From Gammaproteobacteria bacterium (GTDB taxonomy: Bacteria; Pseudomonadota; Gammaproteobacteria; SZUA-140), in the NCBI GenBank assembly GCA_021648525.1, contig JAKISP010000032.1, positions 1 to 46,598 of the forward strand: 46,598 nucleotides of DNA, given 5' to 3'. Below, in pieces: positions 35,825-46,400 of this stretch. A program made the position numbers and the translations under genes. The notes under the pieces are model-generated. The model did not search any database and was not told the DNA's origin. It saw only the letters and a list, made by a program, of their open reading frames with translations. Each line of letters starts with the position of its first letter. Within the stretch, counting starts at the first letter, position 1.

Positions 35825-38677
35825 TTAGACCAATTGCCAGTGCACTTGAAACAAGGTTTCTGAATTAACTTGCTGCGCTAGCTGAGCCTCTACCAAGTCC
35901 AGCAGACTCTCTTTTTTATCTTCTACCTTACGCGATGCTTGGTCATAGTCACGCCATGCATCATCACGTTTTCGGTCGATCTCTCTTATCTTTTTCTGTA
36001 TCGCCAGTTTGTCCGGTAGGTTAGCCGAGCTACGGGCCTGCTTTTTAAGGCCGGCTATTTCATCATCAAAACGCTTTAATTCGCCCTTTAAGCCTTTGCG
36101 TTGATCTTCTGCCCAGTAGTTAAGTTTATCCATCTCCTCTTCAAACCACTGCGCTTTTTGAATGGCGAGGGCATCCAGAATTTGCTGCTTTCTCTGCTGA
36201 GAGTGCTCTGCTAATTGATCATTAAACGCAGTACGGGTTTCATCATTTAACGTTGCAGGCAGTTCAAACAGGCGGCGTAATGCGGCCTCTTCGATCATTT
36301 CGCCTGCTTCCGTCATGCCTACCAGGATGAGGTGATCCTGGGCATCTGCACCGGTGACGGATACTTTGTCTACACGGAGTTGACCGGACTGCCCAACATA
36401 GGGTTCAAGCACGGCAATTTGTTGCTGCCAGTTGCTGTAATCAAAAACAAGCGTTGCGGGATCAAGACTTTTCTGGCTAGCGCTCTGAAGTACATATTGT
36501 GCCAGCGGATGGCCAAGGCGATATCGGTGGGCTTCACCAAAATCACGCCCTAGGTGGTAGGGGCCATCAGGGACTTGGGGGCACTGTTCCGGTTTACGCT
36601 CCAGGAAGAAATTTAGTTCACCTCGATCAAAGCAGCCATAATCAGCCAACTGGTGCCGAGTAAGCTTCCATAACATCTGTTCGTATTTATTGAGGTAATA
36701 TTTTCCCTCTTCCATATTGATGCGCAAGCGGTCATGAACTTCGGCATCAAAATTTTCTAATAACTTCTTGCGGGTATCTTTCATGGTGGCGGTGATTTGC
36801 GCATCCATTTCAGTTCGGAGTTCATCAAAGGCCAGTGCTATCTGTTCTGGTTTGCGGCAGGTTTGGTAAATATTGACAATACGCTTTTCGAAATCCACCC
36901 CTGACTCAATGACACCCAACACCTCATCTGACACACCAAATACGCCAGAGAAGAGCTGGAATTTTTCTGCCAACAGTTCATAAACACGTTGATCGGCGGC
37001 GTTGCCTTTGTTGAGAAAGTTAATCACGACCACGTCATGTTTTTGGCCATAACGGTGACAACGACCGATACGCTGCTCTATCCGCTGAGGATTCCAGGGT
37101 AGATCGTAATTGACCACCATGGAGCAAAACTGAAGGTTAATACCTTCGGCGGCGGCTTCGGTGGCAATCATAATCTGGGCGGTATCTCGGAAATGGTCTA
37201 CTAGCGCCGCTCGCATATCGGCAGAGCGCGATCCTGTCACTTTGTCTGAGTCTTTATGCTTATCCTTCCACTGCTTATAAATCTCTCGTGACTGCGGATC
37301 AGCATTGGTGCCGTTAAATAACACCAGTTTGTCCTGGTAACCACTTTCTGAGAGCAGTTGAACTAGATAGTCCTGGGTTCGGCGTGATTCTGTAAAGATA
37401 ATGGCTTTGTCTTGCGCTTGAATTTCCTTTGCTTTATCAAATCCTGCTTTGAGTGCTTGAAGTAAGGCCACTCCTTTGGCATTTTGGGTAATAGAGACAG
37501 CAAGCTCTTTAAATGCCTCTAGTGAAGCTATCTCCTCTTCAATGGCGGCAACATTATCGGCATCAAGCAATTCAGGCAGGTCGTCTTCCCCCCACTCATC
37601 AGCATATGAGTCATAACCTTCAAAGTCCTCTTCTACACCTTCGATACGTTCAATCAGCGATTGATTATCTTTCAGTTGACAACGAAGTTTATTGGCTAAC
37701 GTTTCCAATGCCCCGGCAATGGCAAAGGTGGATGAGGCTAATAGTTTTCGAAGTATCAAGGTCATTAAGTGGCGCTGGGCATTGGGCAGTGCATACAGCG
37801 CGGGTGAACATAGGTATTCCGATACCCTGTCATACAAGGTCAGTTCATCGGGTGATGGTGTGAACTCCTGGGTGATGGGGATACGGTTGGTATAGCTGAT
37901 GTATTCCAAAACCTGCCGACGCAGGGTACGGTGACATATCGGTTTAAGACGCGCCTGTAGCTCATCAAAACACTCTTCGCCGGTCAATCGAGCATATTGG
38001 CTACGGAAGCTTTTTACATCACCAAAGGCATAGTCATCAATCAGGCTCACTAGACCATATAACTCCATCAGGGAGTTTTGCAGTGGCGTGGCAGTCAGTA
38101 GAATTTTAGGCACATTGGCTAAAGCTGTTTTTAAGGCTTTGCCTATCTTATTGTCATTGCGGTAAACATTTCTAAGCCTGTGTGCCTCATCAATAACAAC
38201 CAAATCCCAACGGATAGCCAGCAGCTCTTCACTTCGCTTAGCCGCAAATTGATACGAACAGAGCACGAGACCATCTTGCAAAAACGGCTGAGTTTTCCCC
38301 TCTTTTTTAGCCTTATTGTAATTTTTAGCTTCGAGAATAACGGAGGGTAGAAAAAACTTATCCACCATCTCTTGAGACCACTGTTTACGTAGATTGGCCG
38401 GGGTAATAACCAGTATTCGACGCTTGCCCTCTGCCCATTTCTGCGACAGCACCAGACCTGCTTCGATGGTTTTTCCAAGCCCTACTTCATCCGCAAGAAT
38501 GGCACCTTTTGATAGGGGGGATTTAAATGCAAACAAAGCCGCTTCTAACTGATGAGGATTGAGATCAACCTGAGCATCCAGCAACGCGCCTGCCAGCTTT
38601 TCTGAGTCAGCAGCAGAGTGACGACGGCTTAATTCGTGCGCGTAATATTTAGCGTGGTAATTCGTGATGGACGCCAC
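35825..38677 (-). CDS. SNF2-family DEAD/DEAH helicase with long C-terminal coiled region
   Basis: A 950-aa ATPase expected to move along duplex DNA. Walker A region is ADEVGLGKTIEAG (62-74), the DEAH box is at 163-166 (VVIDEAHRLRN), and motif VI is QRIEQRIGRCHRYGQ (531-545), as in SNF2/RapA-like proteins. The last 130 residues form charged coiled coil (KGLKGELKRFDDEIAGLKKQ). SNF2 helicases of this size occur in several defence systems such as DISARM (DrmD), but no other DISARM gene is present. It starts 5 bases after the WYL regulator and is 16 bases before the DUF262 gene. Confidence 0.92.
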   Translation of the reverse strand: MASITNYHAKYYAHELSRRHSAADSEKLAGALLDAQVDLNPHQLEAALFAFKSPLSKGAILADEVGLGKTIEAGLVLSQKWAEGKRRILVITPANLRKQWSQEMVDKFFLPSVILEAKNYNKAKKEGKTQPFLQDGLVLCSYQFAAKRSEELLAIRWDLVVIDEAHRLRNVYRNDNKIGKALKTALANVPKILLTATPLQNSLMELYGLVSLIDDYAFGDVKSFRSQYARLTGEECFDELQARLKPICHRTLRRQVLEYISYTNRIPITQEFTPSPDELTLYDRVSEYLCSPALYALPNAQRHLMTLILRKLLASSTFAIAGALETLANKLRCQLKDNQSLIERIEGVEEDFEGYDSYADEWGEDDLPELLDADNVAAIEEEIASLEAFKELAVSITQNAKGVALLQALKAGFDKAKEIQAQDKAIIFTESRRTQDYLVQLLSESGYQDKLVLFNGTNADPQSREIYKQWKDKHKDSDKVTGSRSADMRAALVDHFRDTAQIMIATEAAAEGINLQFCSMVVNYDLPWNPQRIEQRIGRCHRYGQKHDVVVINFLNKGNAADQRVYELLAEKFQLFSGVFGVSDEVLGVIESGVDFEKRIVNIYQTCRKPEQIALAFDELRTEMDAQITATMKDTRKKLLENFDAEVHDRLRINMEEGKYYLNKYEQMLWKLTRHQLADYGCFDRGELNFFLERKPEQCPQVPDGPYHLGRDFGEAHRYRLGHPLAQYVLQSASQKSLDPATLVFDYSNWQQQIAVLEPYVGQSGQLRVDKVSVTGADAQDHLILVGMTEAGEMIEEAALRRLFELPATLNDETRTAFNDQLAEHSQQRKQQILDALAIQKAQWFEEEMDKLNYWAEDQRKGLKGELKRFDDEIAGLKKQARSSANLPDKLAIQKKIREIDRKRDDAWRDYDQASRKVEDKKESLLDLVEAQLAQQVNSETLFQVHWQLV

Positions 38678-38682
38678 TTAGA

Positions 38683-39591
38683 TCACTTCCCTGTCGTTTT
38701 GTTATTTGAGTCGTTACCGGGGTTCTTATGGTTGGGCGCTATCGCAATATTCTCAACACCGTAGAGTACCGGACTGTTTCTTAGCCACAACTGATACTCG
38801 CCGCCTCGCAAGCCATGATCATCAGAACAATCCACATTCCACCGTCTAAGTACATAACCCGCGACAGCAGCACGAACATTTTGCTTACCTACACCATCGA
38901 TCATGTCGTAGTCCAATTCGATTACTTGTGGGTGCTCAATATTGTCTGGGTGTGGCACCAACTCCATCTCGACAATGCGATTCCATTGAATGTCATGCTT
39001 TAGGTCTTCGTGTTCCTGAAGTAGTGCGTCTAGCAATTCTACTTTGGTAATTCGAGTAATCACAAAATCACCAAAACGTTGGTTCTTGCGATCAAAGGTT
39101 CTGACGTGCCAGCGCAGGCCATTGTCTACCAATACGAATGGCACCAGCTCGCGTGTAGTAGTCCCTGAACTGGTTGAACTGTATTCCACTTTCACCGCTT
39201 TGCCTTGATGAATGGCTCGGGTAATCACGGAAAGCACATCAAGCTTCGGTTTATTTAGTTTTGCGGGTGTCTCACATGAGACCATCCCTGCTGATGAGCC
39301 AGTAAAACCTTTCCCACCACCCTGAGAAAGCGCAGCCAGCACCTTTGATTCTTCATATTCGAAGACGGGTTTAAATCGCTTCGAACGAAGAAATGCCCTG
39401 GTCTTGGTATCATAATTAAGATTATTCGGCGCTAAGTCGCTATAAATTCTGAGATCACGCGTAGCCGCGGCCGCCTTGATTCCAAAGCGCTTTATCAAAT
39501 CACTACGGCCCACATCCCCCAGAAAGTACGCCCGAAAGTCTATGTGTAGCAGGCGCTCTCTTTGAGCTTGTTTTATATCCGAAAGAACCAC
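38683..39591 (-). CDS. WYL-domain transcriptional regulator, BrxR/CapW type
   Basis: A 302-aa protein with an N-terminal winged helix (RERLLHIDFRAYFLGDVGRS and DLIKRFGIKAAAATRDLRIY), a WYL domain (EYSSTSSGTTTRELVPFVLV, then NGLRWHVRTFD), and a WCX-like C-terminal domain. This organisation matches BrxR/CapW repressors that head BREX, CBASS and other defence operons and autorepress until phage infection or a ligand signal. The start is GTG 39591-39589 with AAGGGG 7 bases upstream. It is the first gene of the island operon. Ligand unknown. Confidence 0.9.
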   Translation of the reverse strand: MVLSDIKQAQRERLLHIDFRAYFLGDVGRSDLIKRFGIKAAAATRDLRIYSDLAPNNLNYDTKTRAFLRSKRFKPVFEYEESKVLAALSQGGGKGFTGSSAGMVSCETPAKLNKPKLDVLSVITRAIHQGKAVKVEYSSTSSGTTTRELVPFVLVDNGLRWHVRTFDRKNQRFGDFVITRITKVELLDALLQEHEDLKHDIQWNRIVEMELVPHPDNIEHPQVIELDYDMIDGVGKQNVRAAVAGYVLRRWNVDCSDDHGLRGGEYQLWLRNSPVLYGVENIAIAPNHKNPGNDSNNKTTGK

Positions 39592-39620
39592 CCCTAATCC
39601 CCTTTGTTACTACTGAGAAT

Positions 39621-39650
39621 ATTTTACCCCAAAAACGCGCCTTATGCGAA
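39621..39650 (-). promoter_or_regulatory. Candidate promoter of the defence operon
   Basis: On the minus strand TTCGCA (39650-39645) and TAAAAT (39626-39621) are separated by 18 bases, about 30 bases upstream of the regulator GTG. The -35 is weak, as is common for repressed promoters. Two nearby inverted repeats could bind the WYL regulator. Confidence 0.45.
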
Positions 39651-39664
39651 TCTTTTTTAGGATT
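39649..39664. promoter_or_regulatory. Candidate operator 1 of the WYL regulator
   Basis: Inverted repeat AATC-TTTTTTAG-GATT, overlapping the -35 of the candidate promoter by two bases. It shares TTTTTTAGG with the second repeat. Only motif shape supports it. Confidence 0.3.
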
Positions 39665-39686
39665 AGTTGTTTTATGTGCTCTATCC

Positions 39687-39701
39687 ACCTATTTTTTAGG
39701 T
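39687..39701. promoter_or_regulatory. Candidate operator 2 of the WYL regulator
   Basis: Inverted repeat ACCTA-TTTTT-TAGGT, 22 bases upstream of the first, in the 130-base gap between the regulator and the MITE-like element. BrxR/CapW proteins bind inverted repeats near their own promoters. Motif shape only. Confidence 0.35.
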
Positions 39702-39719
39702 AACGTTATTTCTATCAGG

Positions 39720-39886
39720 CCAGGAGCCTGTCGGACTTAGGTGATCGTCGCGAGAGAAAGCCATTTTGAGACCATTTTTTCGATCATTTGAGGCGAATAT
39801 TGAGCATATTTAACGAAATTGATCGGAAAAATGGACCGAAATGGCTTTTTCGCAGTAGATTCATCCTAAGTCCGACAGGCTCCTGG
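39720..39886. mobile_element. MITE-like element, 167 bp with 22-bp perfect terminal inverted repeats
   Basis: The 22 bases at 39720-39741 (CCAGGAGCCTGTC... to TTAGG) are the exact reverse complement of 39865-39886. The inner arms also match imperfectly (GAAAGCCATTTT and GACCATTTTTTCGATCA on the left; TGATCGGAAAAATGG and AAATGGC on the right), so the whole element can fold into a hairpin. It has no ORF. It fits a non-autonomous derivative of a DDE insertion sequence. No clear target duplication is visible. Confidence 0.7.
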
Positions 39887-39927
39887 AGATGGGCTTTAGC
39901 CGTTAATCAGACACAGGAATATAAATC

Positions 39928-40098
39928 ATGGCCACTAATCCTCCCAAGGGCGATGGACATAGCAACGGTGCTGTCAGAGACCGTTCCCAAACACAAACCC
40001 CTTCAGGGCACTACGTGAAACGGGATAGCGACACTGGTCGTTTTATGGACGTTAAAACATCCAGCTATATCTCGCTATTGTGCAGACAACACTACTAA
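39928..40098 (+). CDS. Small conserved hypothetical protein, C-terminus altered
   Basis: A 56-aa product starting MATNPPKGDGHSNGAVRDRS and continuing TPSGHYVKRDSDTGRFMDVK, the recognisable core of a widespread small protein family (NPPKGDGxxxGAVKxRSQ ... KRDxxTGRFxDVK). The usual GTPFKGVRKE-like tail is replaced by 13 unrelated residues before the stop, so the gene is probably truncated by rearrangement. ATG 39928 has AGGA about 9 bases upstream. Function unknown. Confidence 0.6.
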   Translation: MATNPPKGDGHSNGAVRDRSQTQTPSGHYVKRDSDTGRFMDVKTSSYISLLCRQHY

Positions 40099-40394
40099 GA
40101 CCTGGACGATTATATTATCAATCATTATGATTGACTGCCTTGTTTGGCGTTTTTCTTCAGCTCCTGGAGTTTCATCACTGCCACTGTCTTAGAAGATAGA
40201 GGTTTGATACTCTGTATTACTGCCATAGGCATCCTTTTGATTTTATTTCAGTTTGTCTGGCAACCTGAAGAAAAGTGTCACGTCTGGATTTCAATAACAC
40301 TTAGCAAAAAAAACGGTGCTTCAAGTGTCGCTTTTCAGTGAGACTTTAAGAGACAATGAAAAATACATTTCAATAACATAAGCAATACAACAGC
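40099..40394. other. Intergenic region before mutS
   Basis: About 300 bases. It holds an open frame from a TTG at 40144 to 40341 with one hydrophobic segment, but without a ribosome site or family signal, so I do not call it a gene. It should contain the mutS promoter; I could not assign it. Confidence 0.3.
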
Positions 40395-43007
40395 ATGAGT
40401 TCTAAAGAAAAAAACACACAACACACACCGATGATGCAGCAGTTTCTACGCATCAAGGCAGAACACCCCGACATGATGGTCTTCTACCGCATGGGGGATT
40501 TCTACGAGCTCTTTTTTGATGATGCCCGCAAGGCGTCGCGCATTCTCGATATCACCCTGACCAGCCGCGGCAAGTCCGGCGGCGAACCGATCCCGATGGC
40601 GGGTATCCCCTATCACGCGGCCGATAACTACCTGGCGAAGATTGTGGCGCATGGTGAATCGGTCGCGATTGTTGAGCAGATCGGCGATCCCGCCACCAGC
40701 AAAGGGCCGGTGGAGCGCAAGGTGATGCGCATCGTCACCCCCGGCACCGTTACCGACGAAGCACTGCTGAGCGAACGCCACGACAACTTGCTATGTGCGA
40801 TTCATCAGCTCGATCACACCTTCGGCATCGCTACGGTTGATCTCACCAGCGGGCGTTTGATTATCTCGGAGGTCAACGACTGGCAAGCGCTGCTCGATGA
40901 ACTGGAACGGCTCAAACCGACCGAACTACTGGTCAACGAAGATAGCAACCACAAGGCAACACTTGGCGAACGTGCCGGACTGCGCGCGATGCCACCGTGG
41001 CACTTTGAACTGGATAGCGCCACCCGCGCACTAACCCAACAGATGGGCACCAAAGATCTCAACGGTTTTGGTGGCGATGCAGTACCGGTCGCCGTTGCGG
41101 CGGCGGGTTGTCTGCTGCAATACGCACGTGAAACCCAACGTGCGGCACTGCCGCATCTGCAAACCATTAAAGTCGAACAGCGTGACGAAGCGGTGATCCT
41201 GGACGCCACCAGTCGCCGCAATCTTGAACTCGATACCAATCTTGCCGGTGGCACGGAGCATACCCTGAGCTGGGTGATGGATCGCACCGCCACGGCGATG
41301 GGCAGTCGCCTGTTTAAGCGCTGGCTCAACCGCCCGCTGCGTGACCATGAGCGACTGCACCGGCGTCACCATTGCATCGGCGAACTGATCGAGACACAAA
41401 CCGATAGCGCCCTGCATGAACTGCTACAGGGCATTGGCGATATCGAACGTTGCCTCGCCCGTATCGCCCTTAAATCTGCCCGTCCGCGTGATCTGGCACT
41501 GATTCGCGATGCGCTCACCGCACTGCCAGCACTGCACCAGATCGTCACACCACTAGACACCCCATTAGTCACAACACTGCGAGAAGCGCTGGGGCTGCAC
41601 CCGGAACTGCTTGAGCTATTGCAACGGGCTATTCTTGAAAACCCACCGGTATTGATTCGCGACGGCGGTGTCATCGCCAGGGGGTATGATAGCGAACTCG
41701 ATGAACTGCGCGAACTCAGTGAAAACGCGGGGCAATACCTGCTCGACCTGGAGCAGCGTGAACGTAAACGCAGTGGCATCAACGGCCTCAAGGTGAGTTA
41801 CAACCGTGTGCATGGTTACTACATCGAGATCTCGCGTATCCACTCCGACAACGTACCGGAAGATTACATCCGTCGCCAGACACTCAAGACTGCGGAACGT
41901 TTTATCACACCGGAGCTAAAGGCGTTTGAAGAGAAGGCGCTGAGTGCTAAAGAGCGCTCGCTGTCACGCGAGAAGATGCTCTACGAAACGCTGCTTGAAA
42001 CACTATTGCCACACCTTGCCGCACTACAGGCAACCGCCGATGCGCTGGCTGAATTTGATGTGCTCGCTAATCTCGCCGAGCGTGCCGTCACATTGAACCT
42101 CGCGGCACCCTGGCTAAGCGATACACCGGGATTGATCATCGAAGGTGGCCGTCATCTAGTGGTTGAGCAGGTGCTTGAGACACCATTTGTTGCCAACGAT
42201 GTACGCTTTGATGACGAACGCCGTATGTTAATTATTACTGGCCCCAACATGGGCGGTAAGTCGACCTATATGCGCCAGACCGCACTGATCGCGATCCTCG
42301 CTTCAATTGGCAGTTATGTGCCAGCAGAACGCGCCGTGATCGGCCCGCTGGATCGCATCTTCACCCGCATCGGTGCCTCGGATGAACTCGCCAGCGGGCG
42401 TTCAACCTTTATGGTCGAGATGACCGAGACCGCCAATATCCTGCACAACGCCACCGAGAATAGCCTGATTTTGATGGACGAGATCGGGCGTGGTACCAGT
42501 ACCTTTGATGGCCTCTCGCTGGCGTGGGCCTGCGCCGACTACCTGGCGCAAAATCTACGTGCCTTTACCCTCTTTGCCACTCACTATTTTGAGCTAACCA
42601 CCCTACCGGAAACAAACCCGACCAGTGCCAACGTCCATCTCGATGCAGTTGAACATGGCGATACCATCGTTTTTCTACACGCCGTGAAAGAGGGCCCGGC
42701 CAACCAGAGTTACGGACTACAGGTTGCGGCACTGGCTGGGATTCCACGTTCGGTGATCGAGCAGGCGCGTGAACGGCTGATATTGCTTGAAAATGAGGCC
42801 GCTAAACAGCCGTCACAACCGAGTATCAGCACAGGAACAAGCGGCAGTACCGCCTCAACACCGCAATTTTCACTGTTCCAGCCACCGGCAGATCATCCGC
42901 TGCTGGAGGCGGTTAAGACACTAGATCCGGATGATTTAACCCCTCGGCAGGCGCACGAAATGCTCTATCAGCTCAAATCACTGTTAAAAAATGCTGGTCA
43001 AGGCTGA
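40395..43007 (+). CDS. mutS: DNA mismatch repair protein MutS, 870 aa
   Basis: Binds mismatches and small loops and recruits MutL. The mismatch-binding FYE motif is in [10 protein letters not shown] (F36-Y37-E38). The ATPase domain has Walker [10 protein letters not shown] (about 617-625), Walker [17 protein letters not shown], and the ST helix [13 protein letters not shown]-terminal helix-turn-helix and a tail of normal length follow. The start is ATG 40395. It lies just beyond the accessory island and before fdxA. Confidence 0.98.
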   Translation: MSSKEKNTQHTPMMQQFLRIKAEHPDMMVFYRMGDFYELFFDDARKASRILDITLTSRGKSGGEPIPMAGIPYHAADNYLAKIVAHGESVAIVEQIGDPATSKGPVERKVMRIVTPGTVTDEALLSERHDNLLCAIHQLDHTFGIATVDLTSGRLIISEVNDWQALLDELERLKPTELLVNEDSNHKATLGERAGLRAMPPWHFELDSATRALTQQMGTKDLNGFGGDAVPVAVAAAGCLLQYARETQRAALPHLQTIKVEQRDEAVILDATSRRNLELDTNLAGGTEHTLSWVMDRTATAMGSRLFKRWLNRPLRDHERLHRRHHCIGELIETQTDSALHELLQGIGDIERCLARIALKSARPRDLALIRDALTALPALHQIVTPLDTPLVTTLREALGLHPELLELLQRAILENPPVLIRDGGVIARGYDSELDELRELSENAGQYLLDLEQRERKRSGINGLKVSYNRVHGYYIEISRIHSDNVPEDYIRRQTLKTAERFITPELKAFEEKALSAKERSLSREKMLYETLLETLLPHLAALQATADALAEFDVLANLAERAVTLNLAAPWLSDTPGLIIEGGRHLVVEQVLETPFVANDVRFDDERRMLIITGPNMGGKSTYMRQTALIAILASIGSYVPAERAVIGPLDRIFTRIGASDELASGRSTFMVEMTETANILHNATENSLILMDEIGRGTSTFDGLSLAWACADYLAQNLRAFTLFATHYFELTTLPETNPTSANVHLDAVEHGDTIVFLHAVKEGPANQSYGLQVAALAGIPRSVIEQARERLILLENEAAKQPSQPSISTGTSGSTASTPQFSLFQPPADHPLLEAVKTLDPDDLTPRQAHEMLYQLKSLLKNAGQG

Positions 43008-43033
43008 AAAAAGCGCAATAAATCCTATATAAT
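43004..43033 (+). promoter_or_regulatory. Promoter of fdxA
   Basis: CTGAAA (43004-43009), 18-base spacer, TATAAT (43028-43033), about 80 bases before the ferredoxin ATG. The perfect -10 supports an own promoter separate from mutS. Confidence 0.55.
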
Positions 43034-43111
43034 GCGCAGCTGATTCGGTATGCCGGATCATTTTCAGTGCGACAGACACATCATCATTAAGCTTAAGGTA
43101 CGGAGAATTCC

Positions 43112-43435
43112 ATGACATTTGTTGTGACCGATAACTGCATCAAGTGCAAATACACCGACTGCGTCGAGGTTTGCCCAGTAGATTGCTTTCATGTAGGCCC
43201 GAATTTCCTGGTGATTGACCCGGAAGAGTGTATCGATTGCACCCTGTGTGTGCCTGAATGCCCAGCCGAAGCGATCTATGCTGAGGATGATCTGCCTGAC
43301 GATCAGATTCATTTCACCCCGCTGAATGCGGAGCTGGCTAAGATCTGGCCAGTGATCACCGAGATCATCGATGCACCGGAAGATGCTGATGAATGGCTCG
43401 GCGTGCCCAATAAGCTCGAACATCTTGAGCGATAA
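43112..43435 (+). CDS. fdxA: Ferredoxin FdxA, 7Fe-8S type
   Basis: A 107-aa electron carrier. Cysteines lie in [17 protein letters not shown] and [12 protein letters not shown], the pattern of bacterial seven-iron ferredoxins with one [3Fe-4S] and one [4Fe-4S] cluster, with the extended C-terminal tail ([11 protein letters not shown]). The ATG has GGAGAA 6 bases upstream. mutS-fdxA adjacency is common in gammaproteobacteria. The start of the next gene may overlap its end. Confidence 0.97.
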   Translation: MTFVVTDNCIKCKYTDCVEVCPVDCFHVGPNFLVIDPEECIDCTLCVPECPAEAIYAEDDLPDDQIHFTPLNAELAKIWPVITEIIDAPEDADEWLGVPNKLEHLER

Positions 43436-46400
43436 GCGAGCCGACACCGCGTTGCCCCGGCGCCAATCCGGGGCGGCTAACAATCTTCAGCCCTCCAGCA
43501 ACACCCCCGTTACCCTCTACCCCTACGCCGACAATCTGTTTGCGCAGCTGGCATCTCAACTACTCACACAGCACCTCTCCGACAGTGACTCGGACGCAGC
43601 ACTACGCCAACGCGGCGACCTCACTCACTGCATCGTATTGCTACCGACACTCAACGCGATCGCGCCGCTACGCCACCAGCTATTAAAACAGGCCAATGCA
43701 CTCGGCATACCGGCGCTGCTCGGGCCGACGATCAATACCCTGCGCGGCTGGGTTGAAGCCACCACACCCGCCAGCCGCGAACGACTGAGCGCCCAGGGGT
43801 GTGAGTTGATGCTGATCGAGGCACTCGAAAAATTTCCTGATCTATTTGGCAACAGTAGCCCGTGGTCGTTAAGCGAATCGTTGATCAAACTCTTTGATGA
43901 ACTCACCTGTCATCACATCACCCTGCCCGATGATATCAACACCTTTATCAAACAACTCGAACAGGCCTATGGCACTGATGATGCCAGTGACACTGAGATC
44001 AGCGCGCTGTCACGCGAAGCCTACCTGGTGCATACTCTGTGGCAGGCGTGGCATCAACAACAATGTGAAGAGTCGGTGATCGATCCGCAAAGTGATTATA
44101 TCGAGCGCCTGGCAACCAGCCTGGCGGGCATTGCAGAACAGACACAGCTCTATGTCGCCGGTTACTATCAATTGATCCCGGCGGAAAAGAAATGGCTCAA
44201 CACCTTAATTGAACGCGGCCAGTTGCAACTGCTACTACAGGGCAATAACGATGCCAGCGTGGTTGCGGATGACTACCACCCCGATGCGGTGATTCATTCG
44301 CTATTAAATAACCTGCCCGCAGTCGAGCGTATCGACAAACCTCAGAACGATTACAGTGCACTGCTGGATCAGGTCTATCCTCCGCTCGCCAAAAACCTGC
44401 AGAACTGCCAGACAGCACCGCTTGCAGAACGCGCGCAGACCTTTGCACAGCAACATCCCACTAGCCCCTGCAACGAGTCGATCCATTGCTATCAGGCAGG
44501 CAGTGCAGAACAGGAAGCCGTGGCGGTAGCCACACAGCTACGAGAGTGGTTGCACAGCGGCAAAAAGCGCATCGCAGTGGTAACGGAAGATCGCCGCCTT
44601 GCACGTCGCCTGCGCGCGCTGCTTGAGCGTGAAGCGATCATACTGAAAGATCACTCCGGCTGGGCACTCTCAACCACTCGTGCAGCTGGCACCATGGAGC
44701 GCTGGCTAGAGGCGGTCGAAGAAGAGTTCGACCAGCAACCACTGCTTGATGCACTTAAGTCGCCCTTTGTCTTTTCTAAACAGCCACGTGAGACCTTCAA
44801 TAAAACCATCTATCGCTTTGAACAGGATATCGTGCTGCACGAAAACATCGCGCGCGGTATGTCGCGCTATCGCAATGCGATTGAAGTGCGTCAACGTCGC
44901 CTGCCGTGGAGCAATGTCGATACCGCCTCGGTGCATGCACTGCTTAATAGCCTTGAAGCTGCCGCCGCACCACTACTGAATTTTATCGATAACCAATCAC
45001 ATTCGCCCACCGCAATGCTTGATGCGTTGCAGCAAAGCCTGAGTAGCATTGGCATCTGGCAAGCCTATCGTGATGACCTCGCCGGTGATGCAATCATCAC
45101 CGAGATCAACGCGATGCGCCACGCAATCAAAGGGCGCAACCTTAAGATCAACTGGACTGAGTTTCGTACCTGGCTCGGGCGTGCGCTCGAACGTGCTAAC
45201 TTTGCTGCGCAGGATAATGGACAGATTCAACTGCTCACGCTGGAACAGAGCAACCTGCAACAGTACGATGCGATTGTGATCGCCGGTATCACCCAGGAGC
45301 ACTTTCCCGGTCAAAAAGAGCACTCACCTTTTTTCAATGACAGCGTGCGCTATGCGCTTGGCATTCCGCCTGCCAGTCAGGTACTGGCCACCCGCTTTTA
45401 TCACTTTCGACGCCTGCTTGAAGCAGCACCAAATTTCCTGCTCAGCTGGTATTCTGACGAAGGATCGGATATTTCAACGCCATCACCGTGGCTTGAACTG
45501 CTACAGAGCTTTCATCAACTCGCCTATGGTGAGGCGCTGCATGATGGCGGGCTGGCACAACGACTGGCCGCCTACAAACAACAACAAATGGCACAATCGA
45601 TTGAAAGCCTTAATACATCACCTGCGCCCACCGCAACAGTACCGCATGAGTTGATACCAAAAATTATCTCTGCCAGTAGCTATCAAAAACTGATCGATTG
45701 CCCCTATCAATTTTACCTCAGCTACTGCCTCAACCTGCGTGCTGCCGATGAGATCCGCGAAGCGTTGCAGAAGTCAGACTACGGCGAACATGTGCATCAC
45801 ATCCTGCAACTGTTTCACGATCCAAAGGGAAAAGAGGCCTTTCAACTGCCACTGGATAGCGACCATCGCGAAGCCGCTATCGAACACCTGAACGCCATCT
45901 CACAACGCATCTTTAAACAAGACCTGGAAGATAACTACCTGCATCGCGGCTGGTTACAACAGTGGCTCGCGACTGTACCGAATTATATTGACTGGCAGAT
46001 TGAACGCGCACACACATGGACAGTCAGGGCGGTCGAAAAATCTGCCAAACTCGAAACGCTTGACCCCCTGTTTGATATCAAAGGCAGACTCGATCGAATC
46101 GATAGTTCCGCAGAGGGTGACAGCGTACTCGATTACAAAACAGGCAAACCCGCAAGGCTAAAAGAGATTGAAGCAGGCGAAGCAGTCCAGCTGCCCTTTT
46201 ATGCACTGCTATCAGACCCCGCACCCCATCGCGTGGAATACCTCGCACTCGCCAAAGAGAAAGTAAAAACCGACGGGGTATTAGAAGGCAAGCAACTCGC
46301 CTCACTCGCAGAACAAAACCGCCTGCGTTTAAAACAGCTCATGGCAGAAATCAACGAAGGCAAACCACTGCCCGCCTGGGGTGACGAAAAAACCTGCAGT

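Noticed and set aside
35825-38677. DISARM or BREX assignment from the SNF2 helicase and BrxR-like regulator
   Set aside because: No DrmA, DrmB, DrmC, PglX, PglZ or BrxC-like gene is present. A single SNF2 helicase and a shared regulator type are not enough.
40144-40341. 65-aa membrane protein on the plus strand
   Set aside because: TTG start, no ribosome site, biased low-complexity end, and no recognisable family.
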